From NCBI RefSeq assembly GCF_963556105.2, contig NZ_OY829944.1, positions 2,323,515 to 2,387,514 of the forward strand: DNA of 64,000 nt. Reading direction: 5' to 3'. Of this stretch, positions 7,172 through 15,959 are shown piece by piece; the stretch's first letter is position 1, and each line of letters starts with the position of its first letter. Origin of the DNA: an uncultured Tolumonas sp. Its GTDB lineage: Bacteria; Pseudomonadota; Gammaproteobacteria; Enterobacterales; Aeromonadaceae. The translations under genes were made by a program, and so were the position numbers. A model generated the notes under the pieces. It searched no databases. It had not been told where the DNA came from and was given only the letters and a program-made list of their open reading frames with translations.

Positions 7172-9297
7172 GTATTCTGAATATCATCAGTAAAATCCGT
7201 AAAGGAAAGATCTGGGACTTCCACGGTGGGTTGCATCCCGATGAGCATAAGCGTGAATCCAGTGAAGTACCGTTAGTTAACGCCGGTATTCCGCCGTTTC
7301 TGGTTATTCCAATCAAACAACACAGTGGTCGCATCGGACGTTTGTTAGTAAAAGTCGGCGATCATGTTCTAACCGGTCAGCAGTTAACCGCCAGCGATCA
7401 CCCGATGGAAGTACCGGTCCATGCCAGCAGTTCAGGTGTCATCACCTCGATTGAATTGCATACCGTGGCACATCCATCCGGTTTAAGCGAACCTTGTATT
7501 CACATCAAACCCGATGGCTTGGATCAATGGCGGGAACGCGACCCTTGGCCAGATTTTCATCGTTATGATGCGGTTCAATTGTTCGACCGAATTCGTCAGG
7601 CCGGTATTGCTGGTTTGGGCGGTGCAGGCTTTCCGACTTACGCCAAATTGAGCGTAGCGCGTGAGAAAGCAGAGATCGTCATCATCAATGGGGCCGAATG
7701 TGAGCCTTATATTACCGCCGATGACCGACTGATGCGCGAGCATGCGCGAGAGATCCTTGAGGGCGTTGAGATCATTAAACACATCTTACGCCCTACCATT
7801 ACGATCATCGCGATTGAAGATAATAAGCCGGAAGCGATCGCCGCCTTTTTATTACACCCGTTGCCTGACGATGTCATCGTGCGTGTGATACCGACCAAAT
7901 ATCCGTCTGGCAGTGCGCGTCAACTGATAGAGATCCTGACTGGTAAACAGGTGCCAGCCCGCGGACGTTCATTGTCTATGGGTGTTGTCATGGTCAACGT
8001 TGGTACAACATACGCCATCCGGCAAGCCATTATTGAAGATGAACCGTTGATCCGCCGTGTGGTGACACTCACCGGCTCCCAATTTAAAAAACCTGGTAAC
8101 GCTTGGGTGCGTTTAGGTTCGTCTGTTCGCTGGCTATTGACACAATTCTCACTGACTCCTGAACCTCGTCAGCGCGTCATCATGGGCGGCTCGATGATGG
8201 GCTTTACCCTGCCCCATGCTGATGTGCCGGTAGTAAAAATAACCAACTGCCTTTTGGCGCCAAGCGTATCCGAATTGCCACCGCGCGATGACGAGGTGAA
8301 TTGTATTCGTTGCGCAAAATGTGCCGATGTGTGTCCGGTAAAATTACTGCCACAGCAACTCTATTGGTACAGCCGGGCCGGTGATCACGAAAACGCTGAA
8401 AAATATAATCTGTCTGATTGTATTGAATGTGGCGCTTGTGCGTGGGTTTGCCCGAGCAACATTCCACTGGTGCATTACTATCGTCAGGAAAAAGCAGAAA
8501 TCGAACATCTGCGCGAAGAAGCCGCGCAAGCCGAACGCGCAAAATTGCGTTTTGAAGCGAAAAAACAACGCTTAGAAGAAGAGCGGTTAGCTCGTGAAAC
8601 ACGAGCGCCTGCACCAGCTCGGCCTGTGGTTTCCGGCGACAGTGACCCTGTGGCAGCAGCCATATTGCGCATTAAAGCACAGCAAAACAAAGCTGGAACT
8701 AGCGCGGATCTTCAGGCAGAACGCGAAGCTCGAAAAGAGCAGGCTCGTCAGCATCAAGCAGAAAAAGCACAGCAAGCTGCAAGTGGCAATAACAACCCAG
8801 CAGTTGCAACCAACGACGACGCCCGTAAAGCAGCTGTCGCTACCGCACTGGCAAGAGCAAAAGCACGAAAAGCCGAGTTGGTGGGTAATACATCAGATAG
8901 CTCAGCAATAAATGCAGAGCAAGAACCCGTGGCATCTGTTGACCCAGAAGCTGCCAGAAAAGCGGCTGTAGCTGCAGCGATTGCCAGAGCGAAAGCTAAA
9001 AAAGCGCAGACTGAGCAGCCTGTCGTGCCAGTCGCAGACGTGGAACAAACAACCGAAGCAGCAGATCCCGACGCAGCCAGAAAAGCGGCTGTCGCTGCTG
9101 CAATTGCCAGAGCGAAAGCTAAAAAAGCGCAGACTGAGCAGCCTGTCGTTCCAGTCGCAGACGTGAAGCAAACTACCGAAGCAGTTGATCCCGATGCCGC
9201 CAGAAAAGCGGCTGTCGCTGCTGCAATTGCCAGAGCTAAGGCGAAGAAAGCACAGGCTGAGGCTGACTCTGCCAGTAACACAGAAACACAGGGATAA
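7168..9297 (+). CDS. rsxC: Electron transport complex subunit RsxC with Ala/Lys-rich repeat tail
   Basis: 709-residue peripheral subunit. It has an N-terminal barrel/sandwich part, a Rossmann-like NADH/FMN-binding core with [13 protein letters not shown] near residue 150 and NGAECEPY near 175, then two ferredoxin motifs [12 protein letters not shown] and [12 protein letters not shown] (about 375-430). From about residue 440 the tail is coiled-coil, rich in Glu, Arg, Ala and Lys, and ends in copies of a [20 protein letters not shown]-type repeat of 41 residues. Such repeat tails are known in gammaproteobacterial RsxC, vary in copy number, and make the protein longer than clostridial RnfC (about 440). 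The catalytic core is intact. Confidence 0.95.
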   Translation: MSILNIISKIRKGKIWDFHGGLHPDEHKRESSEVPLVNAGIPPFLVIPIKQHSGRIGRLLVKVGDHVLTGQQLTASDHPMEVPVHASSSGVITSIELHTVAHPSGLSEPCIHIKPDGLDQWRERDPWPDFHRYDAVQLFDRIRQAGIAGLGGAGFPTYAKLSVAREKAEIVIINGAECEPYITADDRLMREHAREILEGVEIIKHILRPTITIIAIEDNKPEAIAAFLLHPLPDDVIVRVIPTKYPSGSARQLIEILTGKQVPARGRSLSMGVVMVNVGTTYAIRQAIIEDEPLIRRVVTLTGSQFKKPGNAWVRLGSSVRWLLTQFSLTPEPRQRVIMGGSMMGFTLPHADVPVVKITNCLLAPSVSELPPRDDEVNCIRCAKCADVCPVKLLPQQLYWYSRAGDHENAEKYNLSDCIECGACAWVCPSNIPLVHYYRQEKAEIEHLREEAAQAERAKLRFEAKKQRLEEERLARETRAPAPARPVVSGDSDPVAAAILRIKAQQNKAGTSADLQAEREARKEQARQHQAEKAQQAASGNNNPAVATNDDARKAAVATALARAKARKAELVGNTSDSSAINAEQEPVASVDPEAARKAAVAAAIARAKAKKAQTEQPVVPVADVEQTTEAADPDAARKAAVAAAIARAKAKKAQTEQPVVPVADVKQTTEAVDPDAARKAAVAAAIARAKAKKAQAEADSASNTETQG
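8941..9276 (+). repeat. Tandem 123-bp in-frame repeats in the rsxC tail
   Basis: Three near-identical units whose ARKAAVA codons start at 8953, 9076 and 9199, exactly 123 bp (41 codons) apart. The last unit is truncated after the helix-forming part. A more diverged fourth copy lies upstream (cgt of its ARKAAVA at 8824, 132 bp before the next). The repeat length is a multiple of three, so gain or loss of units keeps the frame. Confidence 0.9.
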
Positions 9298-9302
9298 TCA
9301 TC

Positions 9303-10349
9303 ATGTCATTTGCCATTGCTATCTCACCGCACGGTCATAGCCAGAAAAGCACCAGTAGCGTGATGCGACTGACATTACTGGCCTTAATGCCAGCGATTGG
9401 CGCTCAATTGTATTTGTTTGGTTGGGGTGTGTTAGTTCAACTTGCCTTGACCTGCGTTACCGCACTAACCGCCGAAGCGGCTATTTTACGTCTGCGCGGC
9501 TACGCTCTTTTACCTTCTTTGCGTGATAGCAGCGCACTGCTGACTGCAGCCTTAATTGCGATTGCGATCCCACCATTACTTCCTTGGTGGATGACTGTGC
9601 TGGCAACGGCCTTTGCAATCGTCATTGCCAAGCAACTGTATGGCGGTTTGGGCCAAAATCCATTTAATCCGGCAATGGTCGGTTATGTGATGTTATTGGT
9701 TTCATTTCCGGTACCAATGACTACTTGGTTAGCGCCACAAGCCGTATCGGCACAACAATTAACCGTAGCCGATACAGCAGCAGTAATTTTTAAAGGAAAA
9801 ACCAACGAAGGCCTGAACAGTTATCAATTAAAAACGCTGGTTGATGGCACCACCATGGCGACCCCGTTGGATCACATGAAAACAGAAACCCAGCGTGGAC
9901 ATTCGGTTGAGTCAGCGATCGCTCTGCCGCACTTTTCGGCTATCAGCCATGATGGATGGCGGTGGATAAACTTAGGTTTTCTGGCCGGCGGCGTAATGCT
10001 TTTTGCTTTTCGCCTGATCCCGTGGCAAACCCCGTTCGCAATGCTGGGCTCGCTGGCGGCCTGTAGCGCTGTCGGCCATTATTTGTCTCCGGCCCATTTT
10101 GTGATGCCAGAAATTGAGTTACTCAGTGGTGCCACCATGTTGGGTGCCTTTTTTATTGTGACCGACCCAGTGACAAGCAGCACCACCTCACGTGGACGTT
10201 TGATCTTTGGAGCGCTCGTCGGTGGGCTGGTTTTCTTGATCCGGCATTTTGGTGGTTACCCTGATGGTGTGGCGTTTTCCGTATTGCTATGCAACATACT
10301 GGTGCCACTGATCGATAAATACAGTCAATCTCGCGTATATGGACACTAA
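9303..10349 (+). CDS. rsxD: Electron transport complex subunit RsxD
   Basis: 348-residue polytopic subunit, the family's usual length (E. coli 352). The SGATMLGAFFIVTDP segment holds the threonine that carries covalent FMN in RnfD/RsxD, followed by the conserved TSSTTSRGRLIFGAL and GGYPDGVAFSVLLCN near the C-terminus. The GQNPFNPAMVGY motif of the NqrB/RnfD family is at about residue 118. Encoded 5 bases behind rsxC and 3 before rsxG. Confidence 0.96.
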   Translation: MSFAIAISPHGHSQKSTSSVMRLTLLALMPAIGAQLYLFGWGVLVQLALTCVTALTAEAAILRLRGYALLPSLRDSSALLTAALIAIAIPPLLPWWMTVLATAFAIVIAKQLYGGLGQNPFNPAMVGYVMLLVSFPVPMTTWLAPQAVSAQQLTVADTAAVIFKGKTNEGLNSYQLKTLVDGTTMATPLDHMKTETQRGHSVESAIALPHFSAISHDGWRWINLGFLAGGVMLFAFRLIPWQTPFAMLGSLAACSAVGHYLSPAHFVMPEIELLSGATMLGAFFIVTDPVTSSTTSRGRLIFGALVGGLVFLIRHFGGYPDGVAFSVLLCNILVPLIDKYSQSRVYGH

Positions 10350-10352
10350 TTC

Positions 10353-10976
10353 ATGCTGAAATCTATGCAGAAAAATGGCCTTCGCCTCAGTATGTTCGCA
10401 TTGGCTTGTACTGGATTAATCGTTGCTACCGATTACAGCACGCATGAAGTTATCGTGGCTCAACAGCAATCTATGCAGCAGCAGATATTGGGGAAAATGT
10501 TACCCGCTGACAGCTATGACAATGCTTTGGCAAATGACTGCCGCTTGCTTACAACTCCTTATTTAGGGAATGCAAAACCTCACCCGGTTTATATCGCCCG
10601 TAAAGGTAATACCGTGAGTGGGTATATTGTCGAATCAGTCGCTCCGGATGGTTATAGCGGCTCAATTCGTTTGCTGACGGGAGTCAATGTCAGCGGTGAA
10701 GTACAACGCGTTGAAGTATTAGAACACCATGAAACACCCGGTTTAGGCGATAAAATCGATCGTAATAAGGGGAATTGGCTAGATAGCTTTACACACAAAA
10801 AGCTACAAAATGAAACTGACAGCAGCTGGGCTGTTAAAAAAGATGGCGGCCAATTCGATAGCTTTACCGGGGCAACTATCACTCCGCGAGCAATCGTGAA
10901 ACAATTAAAAAATGTTCTGTTACTGGTACAACATCCTGAATTAATTGAGCAGGCACCAGCCTGTAAGGCGGAATAA
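10353..10976 (+). CDS. rsxG: Electron transport complex subunit RsxG
   Basis: 207 residues: an N-terminal membrane anchor (about 9-30) and a periplasmic FMN-binding domain. The flavinylation site is the TGATIT motif near residue 172 (SFTGATITPRAIVKQL), modified by ApbE in related complexes; apbE is not in this window. The HHETPGLGDKI segment is typical of the family. Stop and rsxE start overlap by one base (taATG). Confidence 0.95.
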   Translation: MLKSMQKNGLRLSMFALACTGLIVATDYSTHEVIVAQQQSMQQQILGKMLPADSYDNALANDCRLLTTPYLGNAKPHPVYIARKGNTVSGYIVESVAPDGYSGSIRLLTGVNVSGEVQRVEVLEHHETPGLGDKIDRNKGNWLDSFTHKKLQNETDSSWAVKKDGGQFDSFTGATITPRAIVKQLKNVLLLVQHPELIEQAPACKAE

Positions 10977-11719
10977 TGGAACATTCACCAAAAGGGTGTC
11001 ATGATCTTGCTCCGAAAAGCACTGATAATGAAAACAGCTTCTATTCCATAGCAAAACAGGGCCTCTGGAAAAATAACCCTACACTAGTACAGGTGCTTGG
11101 CTTATGCCCTACTATGGCGATCACAACCTCTGCAGCTAACGCAGTGGGGATGGGCTTGGCCACCATGATCATTATGGCGATGTCGAATCTATTTATTTCT
11201 ATTTTCCGTCGTTGGATCCCGACTGAGATTCGCATTCCTGTCTATGTGTTATTGATTGCCGCACTAGTAACCTGTTTGCAATTACTGATGAATGCCTACA
11301 CGTTTGCCCTGTATCAGTCGTTAGGTATCTTCATCGCCTTGATTGTAACCAACTGTCTGGTGGTCGGGCGTGCCGAAGCTTTTGCTAATCAAAACCCACC
11401 GCTGTCTTCCGCATTTGATGGTTTTATGATGGGCATGGGCTTTACTTTCTCATTAACCGTACTCGGTTGCGTTCGTGAAATATTAGGTCAAGGCACTTTA
11501 TTTGCTGGTGCTGATGTCTTGTTTGGTAGTTGGGCTGCCGGATTAAAAATCGATGTTTATCATAGCGATAATACCTTTTTACTCGCTATTTTACCGCCAG
11601 GTGCGTTTCTGGTTTTAGGCTTTATGATTGCATTGAAAAATGTTATTAACGCACGTTTTGCCCGGAAAAAAGTCACAGCTAAAGTTCAGATCGAACGTGT
11701 TCGTGTAACCACATTCTGA
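10976..11719 (+). CDS. rsxE: Electron transport complex subunit RsxE
   Basis: 247-residue six-helix membrane subunit paired with RsxA. Core motifs are KQGLWKNNPTLVQVLGLCP, IVTNCLVVGRAEAFA, the DGFMMGMGF segment and LPPGAFLVLGFM. It is about 16-20 residues longer at the N-terminus than E. coli RsxE (231); no alternative in-frame start lies close to the conserved QGLWKNN region, so the hydrophilic extension is probably real. Last rsx gene; nth starts only 4 bases later. Confidence 0.95.
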   Translation: MEHSPKGCHDLAPKSTDNENSFYSIAKQGLWKNNPTLVQVLGLCPTMAITTSAANAVGMGLATMIIMAMSNLFISIFRRWIPTEIRIPVYVLLIAALVTCLQLLMNAYTFALYQSLGIFIALIVTNCLVVGRAEAFANQNPPLSSAFDGFMMGMGFTFSLTVLGCVREILGQGTLFAGADVLFGSWAAGLKIDVYHSDNTFLLAILPPGAFLVLGFMIALKNVINARFARKKVTAKVQIERVRVTTF

Positions 11720-11723
11720 TGCT

Positions 11724-12356
11724 ATGAATAAAGATAAACGCCGCCAGATACTGGAACGCCTACGCGATGCTAACCCGCATCCAACGACGGAGTTGAAATA
11801 TTCATCGCCGTTTGAACTGCTTGTTTCCGTGATTTTGTCAGCGCAAGCAACCGATGTCAGCGTCAATAAAGCTATGGCAAAGTTGTATCCGGTTGCGAAT
11901 ACACCACAAGCCATTTTGAACTTGGGTGTTGATGGCTTGAAAGACTACATAAAAACCATCGGCTTATATAATGCCAAGGCAGAAAACATCATTAAAACCT
12001 GCGGTATTTTGCTGGAAAAACATAACGGCGAAGTACCCGAAGACAGAGCTGCATTAGAAGCGCTGCCCGGTGTCGGTCGAAAAACGGCAAATGTCGTGCT
12101 AAATACCGCTTTTGGCTGGCCAACGATTGCTGTTGATACACACATATTTCGTGTAGCCAACCGTACCGGTTTTGCACCGGGCAAAGATGTGAACGAAGTG
12201 GAAGAAAAACTCCTCAAACACGTCCCTGCTGAATTTAAGCAGGACGTTCATCATTGGCTGATCTTACATGGTCGTTACACTTGTATCGCACGGAAGCCGC
12301 GTTGCGGCTCTTGTCTGATTGAAGATTTATGCGATTTCGATCAAAAAACTGACTGA
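11724..12356 (+). CDS. nth: Endonuclease III
   Basis: 210 residues, almost collinear with E. coli Nth (211). Bifunctional DNA glycosylase/AP lyase for oxidised pyrimidines. The helix-hairpin-helix LPGVGRKTANVV carries catalytic Lys120, VDTHIFR carries Asp138, and the C-terminal [4Fe-4S] cluster pattern C-x6-C-x2-C-x5-C is present (CIARKPRCGSCLIEDLC). The rsx-nth arrangement is shared with enterobacteria, and the 4-base gap suggests co-transcription. Confidence 0.97.
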   Translation: MNKDKRRQILERLRDANPHPTTELKYSSPFELLVSVILSAQATDVSVNKAMAKLYPVANTPQAILNLGVDGLKDYIKTIGLYNAKAENIIKTCGILLEKHNGEVPEDRAALEALPGVGRKTANVVLNTAFGWPTIAVDTHIFRVANRTGFAPGKDVNEVEEKLLKHVPAEFKQDVHHWLILHGRYTCIARKPRCGSCLIEDLCDFDQKTD

Positions 12357-12366
12357 GGGATAAATT

Positions 12367-12774
12367 ATGCGCCTTTTACACACCATGTTACGCGTAGGTA
12401 ATTTACAGCGTTCCATTGAATTTTATACCAATATCTTGGGTATGAAATTGCTGCGTCAGAGTGATAACACCGAATACAAATATTCTTTGGCTTTCGTCGG
12501 TTACGGTGAAGAAAGCAAACAAGCGGTGATTGAGCTGACTTATAACTGGGGTGTAGAAAGTTATGAGTTAGGCACCGCGTTTGGTCACTTGGCTTTGGAA
12601 GCGGAAGATATTTACGCCACCTGTGAAGCACTGCGTGCCGCAGGCGCAAAAATTACACGCGAACCAGGTCCGGTTAAAGGTGGCACGACTGTGATTGCTT
12701 TTGTTGAAGATCCTGATGGTTACAAAATCGAACTCATCAGTAAAAAAGACGCCGGTAAGGGTTTAGGTAACTGA
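12367..12774 (+). CDS. gloA: Lactoylglutathione lyase (glyoxalase I)
   Basis: 135 residues, same length as E. coli GloA. It isomerises the methylglyoxal-glutathione hemithioacetal to S-lactoylglutathione. All four metal ligands are in place at E. coli positions: His5 (LLHTML), Glu56 (VIELTY), His74 (FGHLAL) and Glu122 (YKIELI). Ten bases behind nth and followed by a strong terminator, so it closes the rsx-nth-gloA unit. Confidence 0.97.
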   Translation: MRLLHTMLRVGNLQRSIEFYTNILGMKLLRQSDNTEYKYSLAFVGYGEESKQAVIELTYNWGVESYELGTAFGHLALEAEDIYATCEALRAAGAKITREPGPVKGGTTVIAFVEDPDGYKIELISKKDAGKGLGN

Positions 12775-12783
12775 ATCATATAC

Positions 12784-12811
12784 AAACGGCCTCATCGTGA
12801 GGCCGTTTTTT
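12784..12811. terminator. Bidirectional terminator between gloA and motY
   Basis: AAACGGCCTCA, three-base loop, TGAGGCCGTTTTT; T-rich on both strands. It lies between convergent genes, overlapping the 3' end of motY. Confidence 0.92.
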
Positions 12812-13694
12812 CCACATTAAATTCTGGTGGTGTCCAACGTTGCATGGAGATCACAACACGTCGGTTTACTTCTCGACCACGCTCTGTTTCATTTGTGGCA
12901 ACATGTTGTTTTTCACCATGCCCTTCTATCTTTACACGTTTTTCATCAACCCCAAGCCCAGTAAAAAACTTCTTCACACTGTTGGCTCGTTTTTCTGACA
13001 ATTGCTGATTCGGCCATTTAGACCCCATACTGTCGGTATAGGCATCCACTAACGCCAGATCAATTTGCGGATCGGCCTTCAGATAATCACTGATCATGGC
13101 CAAGCGGCGTTTAGAATACGGTGTTAATTCATCACTGTTTTTCTCATAATTGAGAATAGTGAATGCAATATCTTCAAAGGTATAAGGCAGTAATGATTGC
13201 ATGCAACCCAGAAAATTCTGATAGGTGCTGCGAAATCCGACGGCAGAAACAGATACGGTGATCGGTTGATTTTGGTGATACCAATCTCTGAATAAAAATG
13301 AAGGGGTATACCCGCCTTCGAGTTCATCCAGCATGGTCCATGCAGCTTGACCATTCACTAATCCATCAAATTGTTTATAAAATCTGACTTTGGAAATACC
13401 GCTTTCCGCTACACCGGGGCGCCAAGACGGTGGCATTGAGCGAACAGTCACTGTTTGAATTCGAGCTTGCGGCCGTAGCGGTTTTAACTCAAAGTCCATA
13501 TTGGTATTTTTGCCCGCGTGGCTGACAAAAGCCCCTTTACCCCAACCAGGGATGATATGTTCCAGTCGGCATTCCAGAGGCGTATCCGTTGTCATTTTCC
13601 AGACAGACTGATCGAGTGATGCGCCATATTCCAGCACCCCCGCCTGACTGATTGGGATAAACAAAGATCCCAAAATTCCAATCCAGTATTTCAC
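12792..13694 (-). CDS. motY: MotY-like sodium flagellar motor T-ring protein
   Basis: 300 residues. A signal peptide (about 1-18, ending SQAG) is followed by a MotY-specific N-terminal domain with TPLECRLEHIIPGWG, FELKPLRP and MPPSWRPG, then a C-terminal OmpA-like peptidoglycan-binding domain (about 165-290; FEDIAFTI, DAYTDSMG, NQQLSEKRANSV, GHGEKQ, NRRVVISM). MotY forms the periplasmic T ring that holds the PomA/PomB stator in polar Na+-driven flagella. As in vibrios it lies near rnt. No other flagellar gene is in the window, which is normal for motY. Confidence 0.88.
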   Translation of the reverse strand: MKYWIGILGSLFIPISQAGVLEYGASLDQSVWKMTTDTPLECRLEHIIPGWGKGAFVSHAGKNTNMDFELKPLRPQARIQTVTVRSMPPSWRPGVAESGISKVRFYKQFDGLVNGQAAWTMLDELEGGYTPSFLFRDWYHQNQPITVSVSAVGFRSTYQNFLGCMQSLLPYTFEDIAFTILNYEKNSDELTPYSKRRLAMISDYLKADPQIDLALVDAYTDSMGSKWPNQQLSEKRANSVKKFFTGLGVDEKRVKIEGHGEKQHVATNETERGREVNRRVVISMQRWTPPEFNVEKTASR

Positions 13695-13866
13695 TGTACC
13701 ACCTCCTCTGCCTTATCCCTCTATCGGCCATATTCCTCCAATCTTTAGGAACTATTATTAGCTCAGCTATTTCTGCTGAATCCCATATAAATGAAAGCCT
13801 GTTTTTGCGATAATACTCCGATTTTTTGGATTTAATTATTGCATCTCTCAATGAAAGGAGGCGTCT

Positions 13867-15132
13867 GTGCGCACACAGATTATTCAAGTTGATGAACGTC
13901 CGCCGCTACTACAAGCGATCCCGTTAAGTCTGCAGCATTTATTCGCCATGTTTGGCGCATCAGTGCTGGTTCCGATGTTATTCAAAATCGATCCGGGCAC
14001 AGTACTGTTATTTAACGGTATTGGTACGTTGATTTATCTGGCATTGTGTCAGGGTAAAGTTCCTGCTTATTTAGGTTCTAGCTTCGCGTTTTTATCCCCT
14101 GTTTTTGCCGTGATGAGTAGCGCCAGCTATAACGCTGCATTAGGTGGTTTCATCGCTTCCGGCCTGATTTTCATTACAGTCGCCTTGATCATCAAGACAT
14201 TTGGTCATCGCTGGATTGAAGTGGTCTTCCCACCAGCCGCTATGGGCGCTATCGTCGCGATCATCGGTTTGGAGCTGGCACCTGTGGCTGCCGATATGGC
14301 GGGTTTAACCGCCAAAACATTGGATGCCAATACCATTACCGTTTCCATGTTTACTTTTGCCGTGGTTGTCTTCGGTTCTGTATTATTCCGTGGCTTTCTG
14401 GGCGTTATTCCAATTCTGATCGCGATCGTGGCAGGTTATTTACTGGCACTGTCGATGGGAATGGTAAAATTTGATGCCGTTGGTACTGCTGCAGTTTTCT
14501 CTGTTCCGACCTTTTATAAGCCAGAATTGAACTGGGGCGCCATTATTACCGTTATTCCAGCCGCATTCGTAGTTATTGCTGAACATATTGGCCACTTCAT
14601 TGTGACTGAAAAAATTATCGGTAAAAACTTGCGAAAAGACCCTGGCATGCACCGTTCTTTGATGGGCGATGGTGTTTCAACTGCCCTGTCTGGTTTCTTT
14701 GGCTCTGTTCCAACCACCACTTACGGTGAGAACATCGGTGTCATGGCAATTACCCGCGTCTATAGCGTTTGGGTTATCGGCGGTGCAGCGGTGATCTCAA
14801 TTGCGATGGCATTTATGGGTAAATTTACTGCGGTAATCGGCAGTATTCCGGTGCCAGTTATGGGCGGTGTTTCCTTGCTGTTGTTCGGGGTAATTGCTGC
14901 TTCAGGTGTGCGTATGTTGGTAGAATCGAAAGTCGATTACAGCAAACCGAAAAACCTGATCCTGACCTCTATCGTGCTGACCGTAGGTTTATCTGGCGCA
15001 CACGTTGAAGTCGGTACTGTCTCGCTGAAAGGGATGGCATTAGCCACATTGCTGGCCATCGTTGTGAGCCTGCTGTTTGGTTTGTTTGAAAAATTGGGTC
15101 TGATGAGCACCCAAGACATCATCGAACCGTAA
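13867..15132 (+). CDS. uraA: Uracil permease
   Basis: 421-residue NCS2/NAT nucleobase:H+ symporter with about 14 membrane segments. It has the UraA-type N-terminus (PPLLQAIPLSLQHLFAMFGASVLVP), the AEHIGHFIVTE segment carrying the substrate-binding Glu of TM8, and the TTYGENIGVMAITRVYS signature in TM10. An AAAGGAG ribosome-binding site precedes the GTG start, so the start is well supported. rnt follows by 33 bases. Confidence 0.94.
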   Translation: MRTQIIQVDERPPLLQAIPLSLQHLFAMFGASVLVPMLFKIDPGTVLLFNGIGTLIYLALCQGKVPAYLGSSFAFLSPVFAVMSSASYNAALGGFIASGLIFITVALIIKTFGHRWIEVVFPPAAMGAIVAIIGLELAPVAADMAGLTAKTLDANTITVSMFTFAVVVFGSVLFRGFLGVIPILIAIVAGYLLALSMGMVKFDAVGTAAVFSVPTFYKPELNWGAIITVIPAAFVVIAEHIGHFIVTEKIIGKNLRKDPGMHRSLMGDGVSTALSGFFGSVPTTTYGENIGVMAITRVYSVWVIGGAAVISIAMAFMGKFTAVIGSIPVPVMGGVSLLLFGVIAASGVRMLVESKVDYSKPKNLILTSIVLTVGLSGAHVEVGTVSLKGMALATLLAIVVSLLFGLFEKLGLMSTQDIIEP

Positions 15133-15165
15133 AAATTATAATTAATTCTGAGTTGGTATCGGTTT

Positions 15166-15786
15166 ATGTGCTTGAAAGAACGCTTTCGTGGTTATTACCC
15201 GGTTGTGATTGATGTAGAAACTGCCGGGTTTAACCCGAAAACGGATGCATTGCTGGAAATTGCAGCGACAACATTACAGATGGATCAAGACGGCTGGTTG
15301 GTTCTCGACCAGACCGTTCACTTCCATGTTGAACCTTTTGAAGGGGCTAACATTGAAAAAGCCGCGATTGATTTTAACGGCATTGATCCCTTTAACCCGT
15401 TACGCGGTGCAGTCAGTGAATATGATGCGTTGCATGAGATATTTAAAGTTATCCGTAAAGGAATGAAAGCGGCTGGCTGCAATCGCGCCATCGTGGTTGC
15501 ACATAATGCGGCGTTTGATCATAACTTTCTGATGGCAGCGTCTGAGCGCGCATCATTGAAACGTAATCCATTTCATCCGTTTGCGACTTTCGACACAGCA
15601 ACCCTAGCTGGTCTGGCCTTAGGTCAGACTGTGCTGGCGAAAGCTTGTCAGACAGCGGCAATTCCGTTTGATAATAGCGAAGCACACTCTGCTTTGTACG
15701 ATACAGAACGAACGGCAGAGCTGTTTTGCTATATCGTGAATAAATGGAAATCGCTGGGTGGCTGGCCATTGGCCGATACAAATTAA
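15166..15786 (+). CDS. rnt: Ribonuclease T
   Basis: 206-residue DEDDh 3'-5' exonuclease that trims tRNA CCA ends, 5S and 23S rRNA and also acts on DNA. Catalytic residues visible: Asp16 and Glu18 (VIDVETAGF), the Asp in [10 protein letters not shown] near 118, and His/Asp in [15 protein letters not shown] near 178-183. Three basic NBS patches typical of RNase T are partly recognisable ([20 protein letters not shown]). Followed by an ERIC element and then a terminator. Confidence 0.96.
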   Translation: MCLKERFRGYYPVVIDVETAGFNPKTDALLEIAATTLQMDQDGWLVLDQTVHFHVEPFEGANIEKAAIDFNGIDPFNPLRGAVSEYDALHEIFKVIRKGMKAAGCNRAIVVAHNAAFDHNFLMAASERASLKRNPFHPFATFDTATLAGLALGQTVLAKACQTAAIPFDNSEAHSALYDTERTAELFCYIVNKWKSLGGWPLADTN

Positions 15787-15803
15787 CTATGTAACTCTGG
15801 ATA

Positions 15804-15930
15804 TATACCCAAAGTAATTGGAGTTGCAGCAAGGCGACAAGTGAGCGAATCCCCATGAGCATAGATAGGCTATGTGATTGGGGTGAGAGAACGCCGTCAA
15901 CGACGCTGCAACTTCAAGTACGAAGGGTAT
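15804..15930. repeat. ERIC (enterobacterial repetitive intergenic consensus) element
   Basis: A 127-bp imperfect palindrome in the intergenic space between convergent rnt and dusC. It starts TATACCCAAAGTAATTGGAG and ends CAACTTCAAGTACGAAGGGT, with terminal TATACCC/GGGTAT complementarity. The central stem is AATCCCCATGAGCATAG paired with CTATGTGATTGGGGTGA. Length, termini and core match the ERIC/IRU consensus as I know it. Only one copy is seen in the window. Confidence 0.9.
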
Positions 15931-15959
15931 GAGCGGGCTATCAGGCCCGCTCTGTTTTT
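15931..15959 (+). terminator. Terminator of rnt, overlapping the dusC 3' end
   Basis: GAGCGGGC, loop TATCAG, complementary GCCCGCTC, then TGTTTTT on the plus strand. The right arm also encodes the last codons and stop of dusC. Confidence 0.85.

Noticed and set aside
8824-9276. CRISPR-like spaced repeats
   Set aside because: Repeats are 123 bp, contiguous, in frame and encode a helical RsxC tail; no spacers or cas genes.
8754-9281. Long antisense frame opposite the rsxC repeats (alanine/phenylalanine-rich)
   Set aside because: It is the mirror of the repetitive Ala/Lys codons of rsxC; no ribosome-binding site or family similarity.
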